Source of the DNA: Litorimonas sp963972195
GTDB lineage: Bacteria > Pseudomonadota > Alphaproteobacteria > Caulobacterales > Maricaulaceae
NCBI GenBank assembly: GCA_963972195.1
Contig: CAXATH010000004.1
Span: forward strand, 248,001 to 312,000
DNA length: 64,000 nt
Direction of reading: 5' to 3'
The position numbers and the translations under genes are program-made. Below, piece by piece: positions 44,571-53,324 of this stretch. Each line of letters opens with the position of its first letter. Position 1 is the first letter of the stretch. Below the pieces are notes generated by a model. It was not told where the DNA came from. It searched no databases and saw only the letters and a list, made by a program, of their open reading frames with translations.

Positions 44571-44771
44571 CTGGCAGGATGCCCGGCCAACTCTCTCTGT
44601 CGTAAATCCAACTTGCCGCGCAGGCAAAAAATGCCTCTAAATTCTAAAACGGCGGTGCAATTACACAACAGATGAGCGTTTTATCTGAAACCGGGACATT
44701 TTATGCCCCTTGGCGTTTCCGCGTCCATATCCTCCACAATCACGCACAAAAGGAGTGCGCCCACCTCCAAT

Positions 44772-44852
44772 CATCCCCTTTTACGGGGGATGTCATCGCC
44801 ACGGAGAAATCGGTTGCCTAGTCAGAGCCGTGTTTTTCGCACGGTATCCGTG
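44772..44852 (+). promoter_or_regulatory. Structured 5' leader of the TorF gene with alternative hairpins
   Basis: A 7-bp hairpin CATCCCC/GGGGATG (44772-44792) is followed by four short segments: CACGG (44800), CCGTG (44828), CACGG (44840) and CCGTG (44848). Segments 1-2 and 3-4 can pair, or 2-3 can pair, but not both. Segment 2 is followed at once by TTTTT, so the 1-2 pairing looks like a weak intrinsic terminator. This is the geometry of an attenuator or riboswitch. No known riboswitch core was recognised. Leader function is an inference. Confidence 0.4.
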
Positions 44853-44892
44853 AAGGGGTGCCTTAATTTACAGGTTTTATGAGGAGACCATA

Positions 44893-45657
44893 ATGAAAGA
44901 ATTAATTTCAATCGCAGCCTTACTCGGCGCCACGGCTTTGGCCCCTGCCGCTATGGCGCAAGACAAAGTGCTTGGCTATTCTGTTGGTGTAGACCTTGTT
45001 TCTGAATATGTATTCCGCGGCACAAGCTTGGGTCAGGAATCCATTCAGCCTTACGCCGAAGTCTCCGCCGGAAACTTCACAGCCGGCGCTTGGTTTTCAA
45101 CCGGAGTTGGGGCGGACTCCGAACTTTCCGGCGATGAAGTTGATTTATATGTCGGTTATAGCGTGCCTTTAGAGGGCGATATTAGTCTCGATCTCGGCGC
45201 CACCTATTACCATTACCCGCAAGGCGGAGCCTTGTTCGAGACGGAAAATGGCGGCGCGGGCAGTTACGAAGTTTCCGCTAGCGTAGGATTTGGTGCGGTG
45301 CCTCTCGCTCCGTCTCTCACAGCCTATTATGATTTCACTCTCGAAGCTTTTACGCTTGAGGGCTCTGCCGGATATAGTGTCCCGCTGGGCGAGACTGTGA
45401 GCTTTGATCTGGGCGGCACGATCGGTTTGGTCGAAGGTGACGGCTTTGGATATCAATGGGGTCAGGCCTCTGCCGCGATTTCTCATGCCGTAACGGACAG
45501 CGCATCACTTTATATCGGCGCGAATTATGTCCTTAACTCCGATGACAATACTTTGGATTTGAAAGAGTTTAACAATGCGATCGGGACGGCCCGTCGTTTG
45601 GAGGCTACCGACGACAATATGTTCTTTTTCGGAACCGGTATTTCGACCAGTTTTTAG
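44893..45657 (+). CDS. TorF family putative porin
   Basis: A 254-residue outer-membrane beta-barrel with a signal peptide (about 1-22, ending AMAQ). The family signature follows directly: VDLVSEYVFRGTSLGQESIQPYAE in short overlapping segments, then alternating strands ending in a C-terminal Phe (TSF), as outer-membrane proteins usually do. Members are thought to form pores, and the substrate is unknown. GAGGAG lies 6 bases before the ATG. The long leader contains alternative hairpins, so expression may be controlled after transcription starts. A terminator follows, making it monocistronic. Confidence 0.9.
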   Translation: MKELISIAALLGATALAPAAMAQDKVLGYSVGVDLVSEYVFRGTSLGQESIQPYAEVSAGNFTAGAWFSTGVGADSELSGDEVDLYVGYSVPLEGDISLDLGATYYHYPQGGALFETENGGAGSYEVSASVGFGAVPLAPSLTAYYDFTLEAFTLEGSAGYSVPLGETVSFDLGGTIGLVEGDGFGYQWGQASAAISHAVTDSASLYIGANYVLNSDDNTLDLKEFNNAIGTARRLEATDDNMFFFGTGISTSF

Positions 45658-45683
45658 AATTGATGAAAGTCTGAAGGGGAGGG

Positions 45684-45714
45684 CCCTGCCATTCGCGAAT
45701 GGCGGGGTTTTTTT
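45684..45714 (+). terminator. Intrinsic terminator after the TorF gene
   Basis: CCCTGCCATT and AATGGCGGGG pair over 10 bases (one G-T) around CGCG, followed by seven T. It lies 26 bases after the stop. Confidence 0.93.
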
Positions 45715-45741
45715 ATTCATAGGCTCTGAGCGCTTCGGAAT

Positions 45742-46686
45742 CTAAATGAGCGAGCGCCCGATGTTGAGAAATTTCTCTCGCCGTTGTTTTATTAGTTCGT
45801 CGACGGAAAGCTCTGAGAGCTCGCCCAATCCGCGCATAATGGCTGCGCCTACGGTTTTAATCGCGGTGTCTGGCGTGCGGTGCGCGCCGCCCAGCGGCTC
45901 TTTGATGATGGTGTCGATCACGCCAAGACGTTTGAGGTCCTGCGCTGTAATTTTCATAGCTTTGGCCGCGTCTTGCGCTTTGGCTCCGTCGCGCCAGAGA
46001 ATGGAGGCGCAGCCCTCTGGCGAAATCACAGAATAGATAGAATGCTCAAGCATCATCACCCGGTCAGCCGTGGCAATCGCAACAGCTCCCCCTGAGCCGC
46101 CTTCGCCGGTGATGACCGACAGGAACGGAACGCGTAGGGAGAGACCGCGGTCAATGGAGCGGGCAATCGCTTCGGCTTGGCCACGCTCTTCCGCGCCCCG
46201 TCCGGGATAAGCCCCGGCCGTGTCGACAAAGCTGATAACAGGAAGGGAGAACCGCTCAGCCATATCCATCAGGCGCACCGCTTTGCGGTAGCCTTCAGGA
46301 TTGGCCATGCCAAAATTATGATGCAAACGGGTTTCGGTGTCATGACCTTTTTCGTGCCCCATGACGACCACGGACTGACCCCGAATTTTGCCCAAGCCGC
46401 CGAGCAGTGCTTGGTCGTCGCCATATTTCCGGTCGCCGGCCAAGGGCGTATAATCTGTGACCAAGGCGTCAATATATGTGCTGTAATGCGGGCGGCTTTC
46501 ATGTCTCGCGACACGCGTTTTTTCCCAAGGGCCGAGGTTCTTATAAAGTTTTTTCAGCTGCTCCTGTGCCTTGGCACGCAGCTCTTCCAGATTCGCATGC
46601 TCCTCGCCATCACTGGCAATCAAGTCTGCAATTTTGGCCTCAATCTCGGCGAGAGGCCGCTCAAACTCCAAATAGGATTTCGCCAT
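45742..46686 (-). CDS. accA: Acetyl-CoA carboxylase carboxyltransferase subunit alpha
   Basis: With AccD transfers the carboxyl group from biotin to acetyl-CoA, giving malonyl-CoA for fatty acid synthesis. Length is 314 residues, as usual. Motifs: FERPLAEIEAKI at the N terminus, FGMANPEGYRKAVRLM, TAGAYPGRGAEERGQAEAIA and ITGEGGSGGAVAIATADRV, which form the oxyanion and CoA sites. It is transcribed alone on the minus strand. Confidence 0.97.
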   Translation of the reverse strand: MAKSYLEFERPLAEIEAKIADLIASDGEEHANLEELRAKAQEQLKKLYKNLGPWEKTRVARHESRPHYSTYIDALVTDYTPLAGDRKYGDDQALLGGLGKIRGQSVVVMGHEKGHDTETRLHHNFGMANPEGYRKAVRLMDMAERFSLPVISFVDTAGAYPGRGAEERGQAEAIARSIDRGLSLRVPFLSVITGEGGSGGAVAIATADRVMMLEHSIYSVISPEGCASILWRDGAKAQDAAKAMKITAQDLKRLGVIDTIIKEPLGGAHRTPDTAIKTVGAAIMRGLGELSELSVDELIKQRREKFLNIGRSLI

Positions 46687-46781
46687 TTAGGGGCTCCGAA
46701 ATAAAATCTAAGCGCGCCGTATAAACGGTCTGGCGCATTTCACAAGCCATCGCAGCGTAATGTAGAATAGCTGAGAGGGGT

Positions 46782-48350
46782 CTAAAGCGGGGCAAGAAAA
46801 TCCATTGCCGCTAAGCGTCCGGCATAATCAGTTAATCCCGCCTGCTGCAAAGCGCTGACCATGAAGGCCAGTTCGGCGGCGTTGAGCTCTGCCTTGTCCA
46901 GATGCGGCGCAAGGCGGAGCAAAAGCTGTGCGCTGGCCCGCGCTTTGGCATTTGCGTCCAGCACTGCCCGGTGTCCGGCGGTTAAGGTCAAATTACCGTC
47001 TCCAAAATCTGAGCCCGGCAGAACTTCGGCCGCACTGTCGGAGAGCTGGGCGCCTAGGGCCAATGCCAATAGGGCGTCCCGCTTGGCGCGATGATTGCTT
47101 GTTGAGATTAATCGCGCGTCAATATCGCTTCCCATTTGTCCGAGCAAAAATCCATTTCCGAGGGCATCCGCTGCAAGCGCGATACGAGACTTTTCCTCGC
47201 CTTGAGGCAAGGCATTATAAAGGCCCTGCAATAAACTTAAATCTCCGCGTTGAACGGCAGCGCGTGCGTAAAGGCCAAGATCGGAATTCGCGAGAACCTC
47301 TGCGGGCCAAGATTGGATCGTGTCCGCCATAAGGGACATATAACGTTGCCGCACATTTTGATCAGGCGCGCGATCCAGAAGTTCTGCGAAAGATCTGGCC
47401 GAGGTTTCAACATCGCCTCTGGCATTGGCCAAGAGGAAAAGCTGCGCCGTGCCTTGTGCTGAGGGGTCAGCAGAAGCGGAGGCAAAATCGAAACTCGGCC
47501 CCAGGACAGGGTTTTCCAAATCAAAGGCGAGATCAGAGAAAACCTGAGAAATTTGCTCGTCCGTCAATTGATTGGCAAATGTATAGAGAGCGGAGAGGCG
47601 AAGGTCCGGATCGGCTTGCGGGTCCAAAGCTTGAGACGGGCGGGCTGCATCCAGCTTAACAGATGCCTCATCATATAAAGTTTGCGTAATAAGGTCATTG
47701 ACGTTTTTCGCCTGGGGTAGGGTCTTACCCGCGCCGCTCATCACTCTGACCAGTTCATAATAGGCGTCATTCTCATACCCGCCGGACCGAAGTAATTCCG
47801 TTGTCAGCTCGGCAGCGGCAAATTCTTCTCTGCGTAAATGGCACAGCGTTCGGAGCCGGGACCAAAAAACGTCAGACCGGTTTTCCGTAATTGTGTCGGA
47901 AAGGTTGCAAGCCGCGGTAACATCGCCGCCGCGTAGAGCCAGTTCCGCGCGGACCGCCGGAGCGCGCCCAGCGGCGCCGCTTCGGTTGATGAGGGTTTTC
48001 AGCGTTTCCGAACCGGCGATTTGGCTGATTGCCTCAAGTTTGGCGGACTCATAGGCTCTCATTTCTATTTCGGATCCTTTTGGAGGAACGCCGGATGAAA
48101 GCAATACAACTCGCAAAATCTCTCGGACAAATGGGTCATCACTGTTGAGAGGCGCGTTATCAATGAGCTTAAGAGCCAATTTTGCGGACGTTCCTTGCCA
48201 GAGGCTCGGATCCAAACCGCCGGACTGAGCGTCTAAGATGCCCGTATCGTAAGCAGTGGGTGCATCGAGCGTGCTTTGCTCAATCGTTTGCCCAAAGGCG
48301 GAAACGCTTACTGCGCAAGCCGCAAGGGTTCCAAGAAGAAGATGCTTCAT
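46782..48350 (-). CDS. Secreted helical protein of unknown function
   Basis: A 522-residue protein with a signal peptide (about 1-21, ending SAFGQ). The remainder is Ala/Leu-rich and almost all helical, with repeated units resembling a degenerate TPR or alpha-solenoid (KLALKLIDNAPLNS, RAELALRGGDVTAACNLSD, AAVQRGDLSLLQGLYNALPQG). Two cysteines are spaced near the middle. The longest frame begins at 48455, but the ATG at 48350 has GGAG 7 bases upstream and gives the signal peptide. It starts 19 bases after a 46-residue membrane protein gene, so the two are probably one operon divergent from aroK. A periplasmic scaffold is the best guess. Confidence 0.78.
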   Translation of the reverse strand: MKHLLLGTLAACAVSVSAFGQTIEQSTLDAPTAYDTGILDAQSGGLDPSLWQGTSAKLALKLIDNAPLNSDDPFVREILRVVLLSSGVPPKGSEIEMRAYESAKLEAISQIAGSETLKTLINRSGAAGRAPAVRAELALRGGDVTAACNLSDTITENRSDVFWSRLRTLCHLRREEFAAAELTTELLRSGGYENDAYYELVRVMSGAGKTLPQAKNVNDLITQTLYDEASVKLDAARPSQALDPQADPDLRLSALYTFANQLTDEQISQVFSDLAFDLENPVLGPSFDFASASADPSAQGTAQLFLLANARGDVETSARSFAELLDRAPDQNVRQRYMSLMADTIQSWPAEVLANSDLGLYARAAVQRGDLSLLQGLYNALPQGEEKSRIALAADALGNGFLLGQMGSDIDARLISTSNHRAKRDALLALALGAQLSDSAAEVLPGSDFGDGNLTLTAGHRAVLDANAKARASAQLLLRLAPHLDKAELNAAELAFMVSALQQAGLTDYAGRLAAMDFLAPL

Positions 48351-48369
48351 ATCGAAACTCCGCGACAAT

Positions 48370-48510
48370 TTATTTCTCATAGGTATCAGGGAGCTCAATG
48401 ACCTGAACTTCCTGAGGGGCATTGTCCGCCGATGCCTGAGCAAGAAGCCAGACAAACCCGCCTACAAAAAGGATGAGGAGGCATAAAATGGCAATAAGGG
48501 CTTTTTTCAT
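48370..48510 (-). CDS. 46-residue single-helix membrane protein
   Basis: A small frame below usual size limits: MKKALIAILCLLILFV begins a single hydrophobic helix (about 4-24), followed by a short acidic tail ending LPDTYEK. It could be a bitopic protein with a periplasmic tail or a secreted peptide with an uncleaved signal. Its stop is 19 bases before the start of the secreted helical protein, on the same strand. The codon pattern is like its neighbours. I see no known family. The start codon is 137 bases from the divergent aroK start. Confidence 0.68.
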   Translation of the reverse strand: MKKALIAILCLLILFVGGFVWLLAQASADNAPQEVQVIELPDTYEK

Positions 48511-48646
48511 AATGACTGTCCACTATTTGCATTAACGGTTGAGCATAACCTTATTTGTGACCATATTAAGCCTAAATTTTCAGAAAGACGCAGTACTTCT
48601 CACCTGCGTTTATTCGAGCCGTAGAATTAAGGCAAAAAGGGCCGTC

Positions 48647-49222
48647 ATGCCAAGACAGGACAAAGTGGCGTTTAATACGCCCCATATTGCCCTCATCGGG
48701 ATGATGGGGGTTGGAAAGACGACAATTGGTCGTCGACTGGCAAAAAGACTTGGACGTGATTTTTTTGATTCAGACGAAGAAATAGAAATAGCGTCAGGGC
48801 GAACCGTGAGCGGATATTTCAACGACCATGGTGAGGACGCGTTTCGAGCCGGCGAAAAACGGGTCATTTCCCGTCTTGTTGAAACGGGAGCGGACAACAC
48901 GTCCATAGTTCTGGCGACGGGAGGCGGAGCTTTCACGCATGAATTAACCCGTGACATTTTACGCGCGAACAGCCTGACGATTTGGCTCAAGGGCGATATC
49001 GATGTCATTTTGGAGCGGGTAAAGCGAAACGACAAACGTCCGCTTTTGCAGGTCGAGGATCCGAGGGCAAAATTAGAGGAACTCGTGGAGCAACGGGACC
49101 CTTTATATGCTTTGGCCCATATACATGTTCCGATTGCGAAGGGGCCGCATATCCGTACCGTCAACCGTGTCATTCGGGCTATCAATCGCTATCAGTCCAG
49201 AACCCATAAACCCGCCGAGTGA
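48647..49222 (+). CDS. aroK: Shikimate kinase
   Basis: Phosphorylates shikimate in chorismate synthesis. The 191-residue protein has the P-loop GMMGVGKTT (18-26), the shikimate-binding DSDEEIE, GEDAFRAGEKRV and the GGGAF loop. The longer frame to 48539 is rejected: the ATG at 48647 has AAAGGG 5 bases upstream and matches the family start. It is followed 13 bases later by aroB, an operon order common in proteobacteria. Confidence 0.96.
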   Translation: MPRQDKVAFNTPHIALIGMMGVGKTTIGRRLAKRLGRDFFDSDEEIEIASGRTVSGYFNDHGEDAFRAGEKRVISRLVETGADNTSIVLATGGGAFTHELTRDILRANSLTIWLKGDIDVILERVKRNDKRPLLQVEDPRAKLEELVEQRDPLYALAHIHVPIAKGPHIRTVNRVIRAINRYQSRTHKPAE

Positions 49223-49235
49223 GTCCTTTTTTCCC

Positions 49236-50390
49236 ATGAGCCAATTAGATAAAGCCGTGCCCGCTCGTGACCCTCTTAGGGTCGATCTTGGCGCACGGAG
49301 CTATCCCATCCATATCGGATCGGGAGTTTTAGGTGGAATAGGTCGTTTGATAGACGGTTTTGCTCCGTCCAAGCGCATTGTTGTTGTCACGGATGAGACT
49401 GTATACGGGCTCTACGGCAAAAAGCTTGAAGCCGCTCTGACCGGTTACACAACGCATATGATCGTCCGTCCTTCGGGCGAGTCTCAGAAAAGCTTTGAGG
49501 GACTCGAGATCGTTTTGGAAGCAATCTTTAAAGCAGGTCTGGATAGGTCAGATTTATTGCTCGCTTTTGGGGGCGGGGTCATCGGCGATTTGGCAGGTTT
49601 TGCCGCAAGTATATATAAGCGGGGCCTGCCTTTCGTTCAAATTCCAACAACTTTGCTCGCGCAGGTGGACAGTTCAGTCGGCGGAAAAACAGCGATTAAC
49701 AACCGCTTTGGGAAAAACCTTATTGGCGCTTTTTACCAACCGAAGGCCGTCATTGCAGATACGGACTTACTTTCCACGCTTCCTTTGAGAGAGCTTAAAG
49801 CCGGCTATGCGGAAGTTCTGAAATACGGATTATTGGGCGATCGAGCTTTCTTTGACTGGCTTGATGAGGAAGGGGGAGCAAAAATTTTAAATTTAGACGC
49901 AGAAGCTCTGTCAAAAGCTGTGACTATATCCTGTCAAACCAAAGCACGGATCGTGGCGGCGGATGAAAGGGAATCCGGCCAAAGGGCGCTGCTTAATCTC
50001 GGCCATAGTTTTGCTCACGCATTAGAGCTGGACGCCGGTTATGATGGTGACTTGCTACACGGCGAGGCCGTCAGCGCCGGGATGGACATGGCCTTCGCAT
50101 TTTCCGTGAATAAGGAATATTGCCTGGCTGACGACGCCGCAAAGCTATCTGATCACCTAGCAAAGCTTGACATGCCGCGCATTGCGACTTTAGGGGAGCG
50201 CCTTGCTGACCCTGAAAAGCTAACCCGGTTTATGGGACAGGATAAAAAGAACGAAGACGGAAAAATTACGCTCATCCTTGCCCATGCGATTGGTGAGGCT
50301 TTTGTGCAAAAGGCTGTGTCGGATAAAGATGTTATGACTTTTTTGGCGTCACTTTCTGAAGGCGAACTTTCTGAAAATGGAACGACTTAA
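49236..50390 (+). CDS. aroB: 3-dehydroquinate synthase
   Basis: Forms 3-dehydroquinate from DAHP using NAD and a divalent metal, the second step of the shikimate pathway. Length is 384 residues. Motifs: GGGVIGDLAGFAAS with the nucleotide site, QIPTTLLAQVDSSVGGKTAIN, and the zinc ligands in ELKAGYAEVLKYG, GHSFAHALE and LLHGEAVSAGM. The ATG at 49236 is preferred to an upstream in-frame start inside aroK. The CorC-like gene begins at the next base after its stop. Confidence 0.97.
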   Translation: MSQLDKAVPARDPLRVDLGARSYPIHIGSGVLGGIGRLIDGFAPSKRIVVVTDETVYGLYGKKLEAALTGYTTHMIVRPSGESQKSFEGLEIVLEAIFKAGLDRSDLLLAFGGGVIGDLAGFAASIYKRGLPFVQIPTTLLAQVDSSVGGKTAINNRFGKNLIGAFYQPKAVIADTDLLSTLPLRELKAGYAEVLKYGLLGDRAFFDWLDEEGGAKILNLDAEALSKAVTISCQTKARIVAADERESGQRALLNLGHSFAHALELDAGYDGDLLHGEAVSAGMDMAFAFSVNKEYCLADDAAKLSDHLAKLDMPRIATLGERLADPEKLTRFMGQDKKNEDGKITLILAHAIGEAFVQKAVSDKDVMTFLASLSEGELSENGTT

Positions 50391-51692
50391 ATGAGTGCCT
50401 TATTAGAGCCGAGTAACCTTATTCTGATAGGAATTATTTTATTCCTTCTTGTTTGCTCCGCCTTTTTCTCTAGCTCTGAAACCTCGCTGACCGCTGCGTC
50501 CCGCGTGCGAATGCACGCCGCGGAGAAGGGTGGAGATCGTCGCGCGACAATGGTGACGCGCCTTTTGAACATGCGAGAGCGTTTACTGGGCGGCATCTTG
50601 CTGGGTAATAATCTGGTCAATATTCTTGCCTCTGTTCTGACAACGGCGCTTTTTACTCGGCTGTTTGGAGAGGGCGGATTCGCCTTGGCCGGCGCAACGG
50701 TGGCCATGACTGTTCTCATTTTGATATTTGCTGAAGTCCTGCCAAAGACATATGCCATTTCCCAACCGGATAAACTGGCCTTGATTGTCGCACGGCCCAT
50801 TACCTGGACAATCAAAATTTTTGCGCCAGTGGTTTCGATTGTGCAGATGATCGTCAATTTTGTTCTGCGATTATTCGGGGTGGATACGGACGCTTCGGCT
50901 TGGACCGCGGCGGACGAGATTAAAGGCGCCGTGGACCTTCATCTGCAAGAAGGCGGCGTGGCGAAACGCGCTCGCGACCAAATTTACGGCGTATTGGAAA
51001 TCGGGGAACTCTCAGTCGAGGATGTGATGATCCATCGCCGTAATATTTCCATGGTGGATATCAATTTATCCCCGGAAATGATTATCAAGGAAGTCTTGGC
51101 GAGCGGCCATTCCCGTATTCCGCTTTTCAACAGCGACCCGGACAATGTTATCGGAATTCTCCATGCCAAGGATTTGCTCAAGTCTCTGGCGCGTCTCGAT
51201 GGAGACCTTAATTCCTTGAATATGAAGAAAATCTCTCGGGAAGCCTGGTTTGTTCCTGAAACAACTTCTGTTGTTAAACAGCTCAGGGCCTTTCAATCCA
51301 AACAGGAGCACTTCGCCCTTGTTGTCGATGAGTATGGCGCGTTGATGGGCGTGATTACGCTCGAAGACATTTTAGAAGAGATCGTCGGCGATATTCAGGA
51401 TGAATATGACGAAGAAATCAAAGGGGTTGAGCGAAAGAAAGACGGATCCGTTACCGTTCGCGGCGACGTTGCTATTCGCGACTTGAACCGGGCAATGGAT
51501 TGGAAGCTGCCGGATGATGAGGCCGTGACGATTGCCGGACTAGTCATTCATGAAAGTCAGACGATCCCCACCGTCGGGCAGGCCTTTGCCTATCATGGTT
51601 ACCGGTTTGAAGTGATGGAACGTCAACGCAACCAGATCCAGACCTTGCGTGTCAGCAAGACTTATGAGCCTGACCAAAGAGGCGACAATTAA
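50391..51692 (+). CDS. CNNM/CorC family transporter (hemolysin-type CBS protein)
   Basis: A 433-residue protein with an N-terminal DUF21/CNNM membrane domain (about 1-190, three to four helices, SAFFSSSETSLTAASRVRMH), two CBS domains (about 205-330, LASGHSRIPLF, VDEYGALMGVITLEDILEEIVGDI) and a C-terminal CorC_HlyC domain (LPDDEAVTIAGLVIHESQTIP in segments). Family members take part in magnesium or cobalt efflux. It abuts aroB, forming an aroK-aroB-corC-like operon known in alphaproteobacteria, and ends at a terminator. Confidence 0.92.
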   Translation: MSALLEPSNLILIGIILFLLVCSAFFSSSETSLTAASRVRMHAAEKGGDRRATMVTRLLNMRERLLGGILLGNNLVNILASVLTTALFTRLFGEGGFALAGATVAMTVLILIFAEVLPKTYAISQPDKLALIVARPITWTIKIFAPVVSIVQMIVNFVLRLFGVDTDASAWTAADEIKGAVDLHLQEGGVAKRARDQIYGVLEIGELSVEDVMIHRRNISMVDINLSPEMIIKEVLASGHSRIPLFNSDPDNVIGILHAKDLLKSLARLDGDLNSLNMKKISREAWFVPETTSVVKQLRAFQSKQEHFALVVDEYGALMGVITLEDILEEIVGDIQDEYDEEIKGVERKKDGSVTVRGDVAIRDLNRAMDWKLPDDEAVTIAGLVIHESQTIPTVGQAFAYHGYRFEVMERQRNQIQTLRVSKTYEPDQRGDN

Positions 51693-51693
51693 A

Positions 51694-51720
51694 AAAGGCC
51701 CTTGCGGGCCTTTAAGTTTT
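51694..51720. terminator. Intrinsic terminator between convergent genes
   Basis: AAAGGCCC and GGGCCTTT pair over 8 bases around TTGC. The plus strand continues AAGTTTTT, and the minus strand runs into TTTAATT, so it may serve both the CorC-like and the sugar dehydrogenase genes. Confidence 0.85.
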
Positions 51721-52871
51721 TATTCTGCTGCTGCGGGCATTAGTTTCATCAACCGCCCGCCTTCCTCATCCTCGAGGACATAAATCGCGCCGTCAACGCC
51801 GGACTCGACTTCGCGGATTCGCTTACCCCATTCATACCGCCCGGCTTCCGCAGGGCCGTCCTCAGCGTCCATATCAACGCGAATAAGCGCTTGAGAGCTT
51901 AGACCGCCAATGAAACCGTCGCCTTTCCAATCGGCGAAGACGTCGCCTTTATAAATAGAAAATCCGGCCGGGCTAATCGCTGGCACCCAGTAAACTGATG
52001 GGGCTTCGAAAATTGGCATAGTCTCATGATCGGGAATTTCGACGCCGCTATAATGATCGCCATTGGACACTAGCGGATAGCCGTAATTTTCTGAGCGAAC
52101 GATCTTGTTCAATTCGTCACCGTGTTTGGGGCCCATTTCATGGACCCAAAGCTGACCGTCTGCATCAAAGTCCAGACCGAGTGGGTTGCGGTGACCCAAT
52201 GTCCAGATTTGCGCTGCGACACCACCGTTTTCGACGAAGGGATTGTCCTCGGGAATAGATCCGTCACGATTCAAACGGATGATTTTACCCAAATTCATAT
52301 CCATATTTTGAGCTGGCGTGAATTTCTGCCGTTCCCCCGAACTAATGAAGAGATAATTATCCGGGGAGACACCGATGCGATGGCCATAGTGACCATTGCC
52401 TTGAACTTTCGGGGATTGCGTCCAAACGCGGTTCATATCCGACAGCGTTCCACCAGTTGGTGTGAGGGTTAAAGTTGCGCTTTGAACGACGGCGCCCGAG
52501 AGGCTGTCATCCTTGGCGTCCCGTTCGACATAAGAAATATAGACTTCGCCGCTTTGTTCGAAATCTGCTGGGACGTAAATGTCGCCGAGTCCGCCTTGGC
52601 CGCGTTCTGTTACTTCCGGGCCGCCCGTGACTTCACCTAACTTCTTACCTTCAGCGCTTAAAAGCCAGATTGCTCCCTCTTTCTCTGTTACTAGGGATCT
52701 GCCGTCCGGTAAGGCCGCCATCGCCCAAGGTTTATCAAAAGTTTCCAAATGAGTCGCTGTCAATTTGACATCATCTGTGCCGGTAATCGTCTCTGTATCG
52801 CCGATATCAGCGCAGGCCGCAGTTGATGTGCCAATCATGGCGGCAGAAAGTAATAGAGTACGAAATGTCAT
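51720..52871 (-). CDS. PQQ-dependent soluble aldose sugar dehydrogenase-like protein
   Basis: A 383-residue secreted beta-propeller like YliI/soluble glucose dehydrogenase, which oxidises aldose sugars with PQQ and calcium. Signal peptide about 1-21 (ending ACAD). Motifs: KPWAMAALPDGR, GQGGLGDIYV, HYGHRIGVSPDNYLFISSGER with a catalytic His, and GHRNPLGLDFDADGQLWVHEMGPKHGDELN in separate blocks for PQQ and calcium. The ATG at 52871 with AGG 6 bases ahead is preferred to the longest frame at 53009. No PQQ synthesis genes are visible here, so cofactor supply is unknown. Confidence 0.9.
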   Translation of the reverse strand: MTFRTLLLSAAMIGTSTAACADIGDTETITGTDDVKLTATHLETFDKPWAMAALPDGRSLVTEKEGAIWLLSAEGKKLGEVTGGPEVTERGQGGLGDIYVPADFEQSGEVYISYVERDAKDDSLSGAVVQSATLTLTPTGGTLSDMNRVWTQSPKVQGNGHYGHRIGVSPDNYLFISSGERQKFTPAQNMDMNLGKIIRLNRDGSIPEDNPFVENGGVAAQIWTLGHRNPLGLDFDADGQLWVHEMGPKHGDELNKIVRSENYGYPLVSNGDHYSGVEIPDHETMPIFEAPSVYWVPAISPAGFSIYKGDVFADWKGDGFIGGLSSQALIRVDMDAEDGPAEAGRYEWGKRIREVESGVDGAIYVLEDEEGGRLMKLMPAAAE

Positions 52872-53005
52872 AAAAAACCTTTTTGAAAATGAAAATAAAG
52901 TTTGGATGCTAATGTTATCTACGCCCAGAAGTCTTGTTTGGTTGCGAATTTGTGCAATGTTTGGCAATGATCCCGCTTGGTTCACTTGCCGCGACTTGCC
53001 CGGCG

Positions 53006-53284
53006 TCAATCCGCCTCAATTTCAAAACTTATCGCGTGAATTTGTTCAACTGTCTCGCCTAACGTCTCGATGACGGCGCGGTGACGGCTTAAACGGCTCA
53101 TGCCCTCAAAGTCTTTACTCTTTATCTTGACGTGAAAATGACTTTCGATGGACCCTCCCGCCTCCTCATGGGCAGCGGCTCCGGCATGACCGGCGTGTTT
53201 TGATGACTCGTCAATTACCTCCAACTGCGTCGGAGTGTGTTTTTGCGTGAGTTTTTCCTTGATTGCCGTTGCGATAATGCCCAT
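53006..53284 (-). CDS. BolA family protein
   Basis: A 92-residue protein with the BolA fold: IATAIKEKLTQKHTPTQLEVIDES, then GGSIESHFHVKIKSKDFEGMSRLSRHRAV in segments and VEQIHAISFEI. Its conserved His residues in HFHVKI and IHAISF fit the sites used to bind iron-sulphur clusters with monothiol glutaredoxins. A Gly/Ala/His-rich loop (HAGHAGAAAHEEAGG) is typical of alphaproteobacterial members. It is divergent from the J-domain gene, with 40 bases between starts, so the promoters overlap. Confidence 0.93.
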   Translation of the reverse strand: MGIIATAIKEKLTQKHTPTQLEVIDESSKHAGHAGAAAHEEAGGSIESHFHVKIKSKDFEGMSRLSRHRAVIETLGETVEQIHAISFEIEAD

Positions 53285-53324
53285 TTTGCGCAGTCCTTAA
53301 ATTGTCTGAAGACGTAGTAGATAT

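Noticed and set aside
44337..44627. 96-codon minus-strand frame in the rsmB-TorF gap
   Set aside because: Arg/Pro-rich translation without domain features, and it runs through the nested helices, which explain the bases better.
44405..44640. RNase P, SRP RNA, tmRNA or cobalamin riboswitch
   Set aside because: Their invariant core sequences were looked for on both strands and not found.
44672..44821. 49-codon plus-strand frame ahead of the TorF gene
   Set aside because: No ribosome site and no family. It overlaps the leader hairpins, so it is probably chance.
44799..44845. Group II intron domain V look-alike (AGCCGTG with CACGG)
   Set aside because: Only a short hairpin resembles it. The catalytic triad region and an intron-encoded protein are missing.
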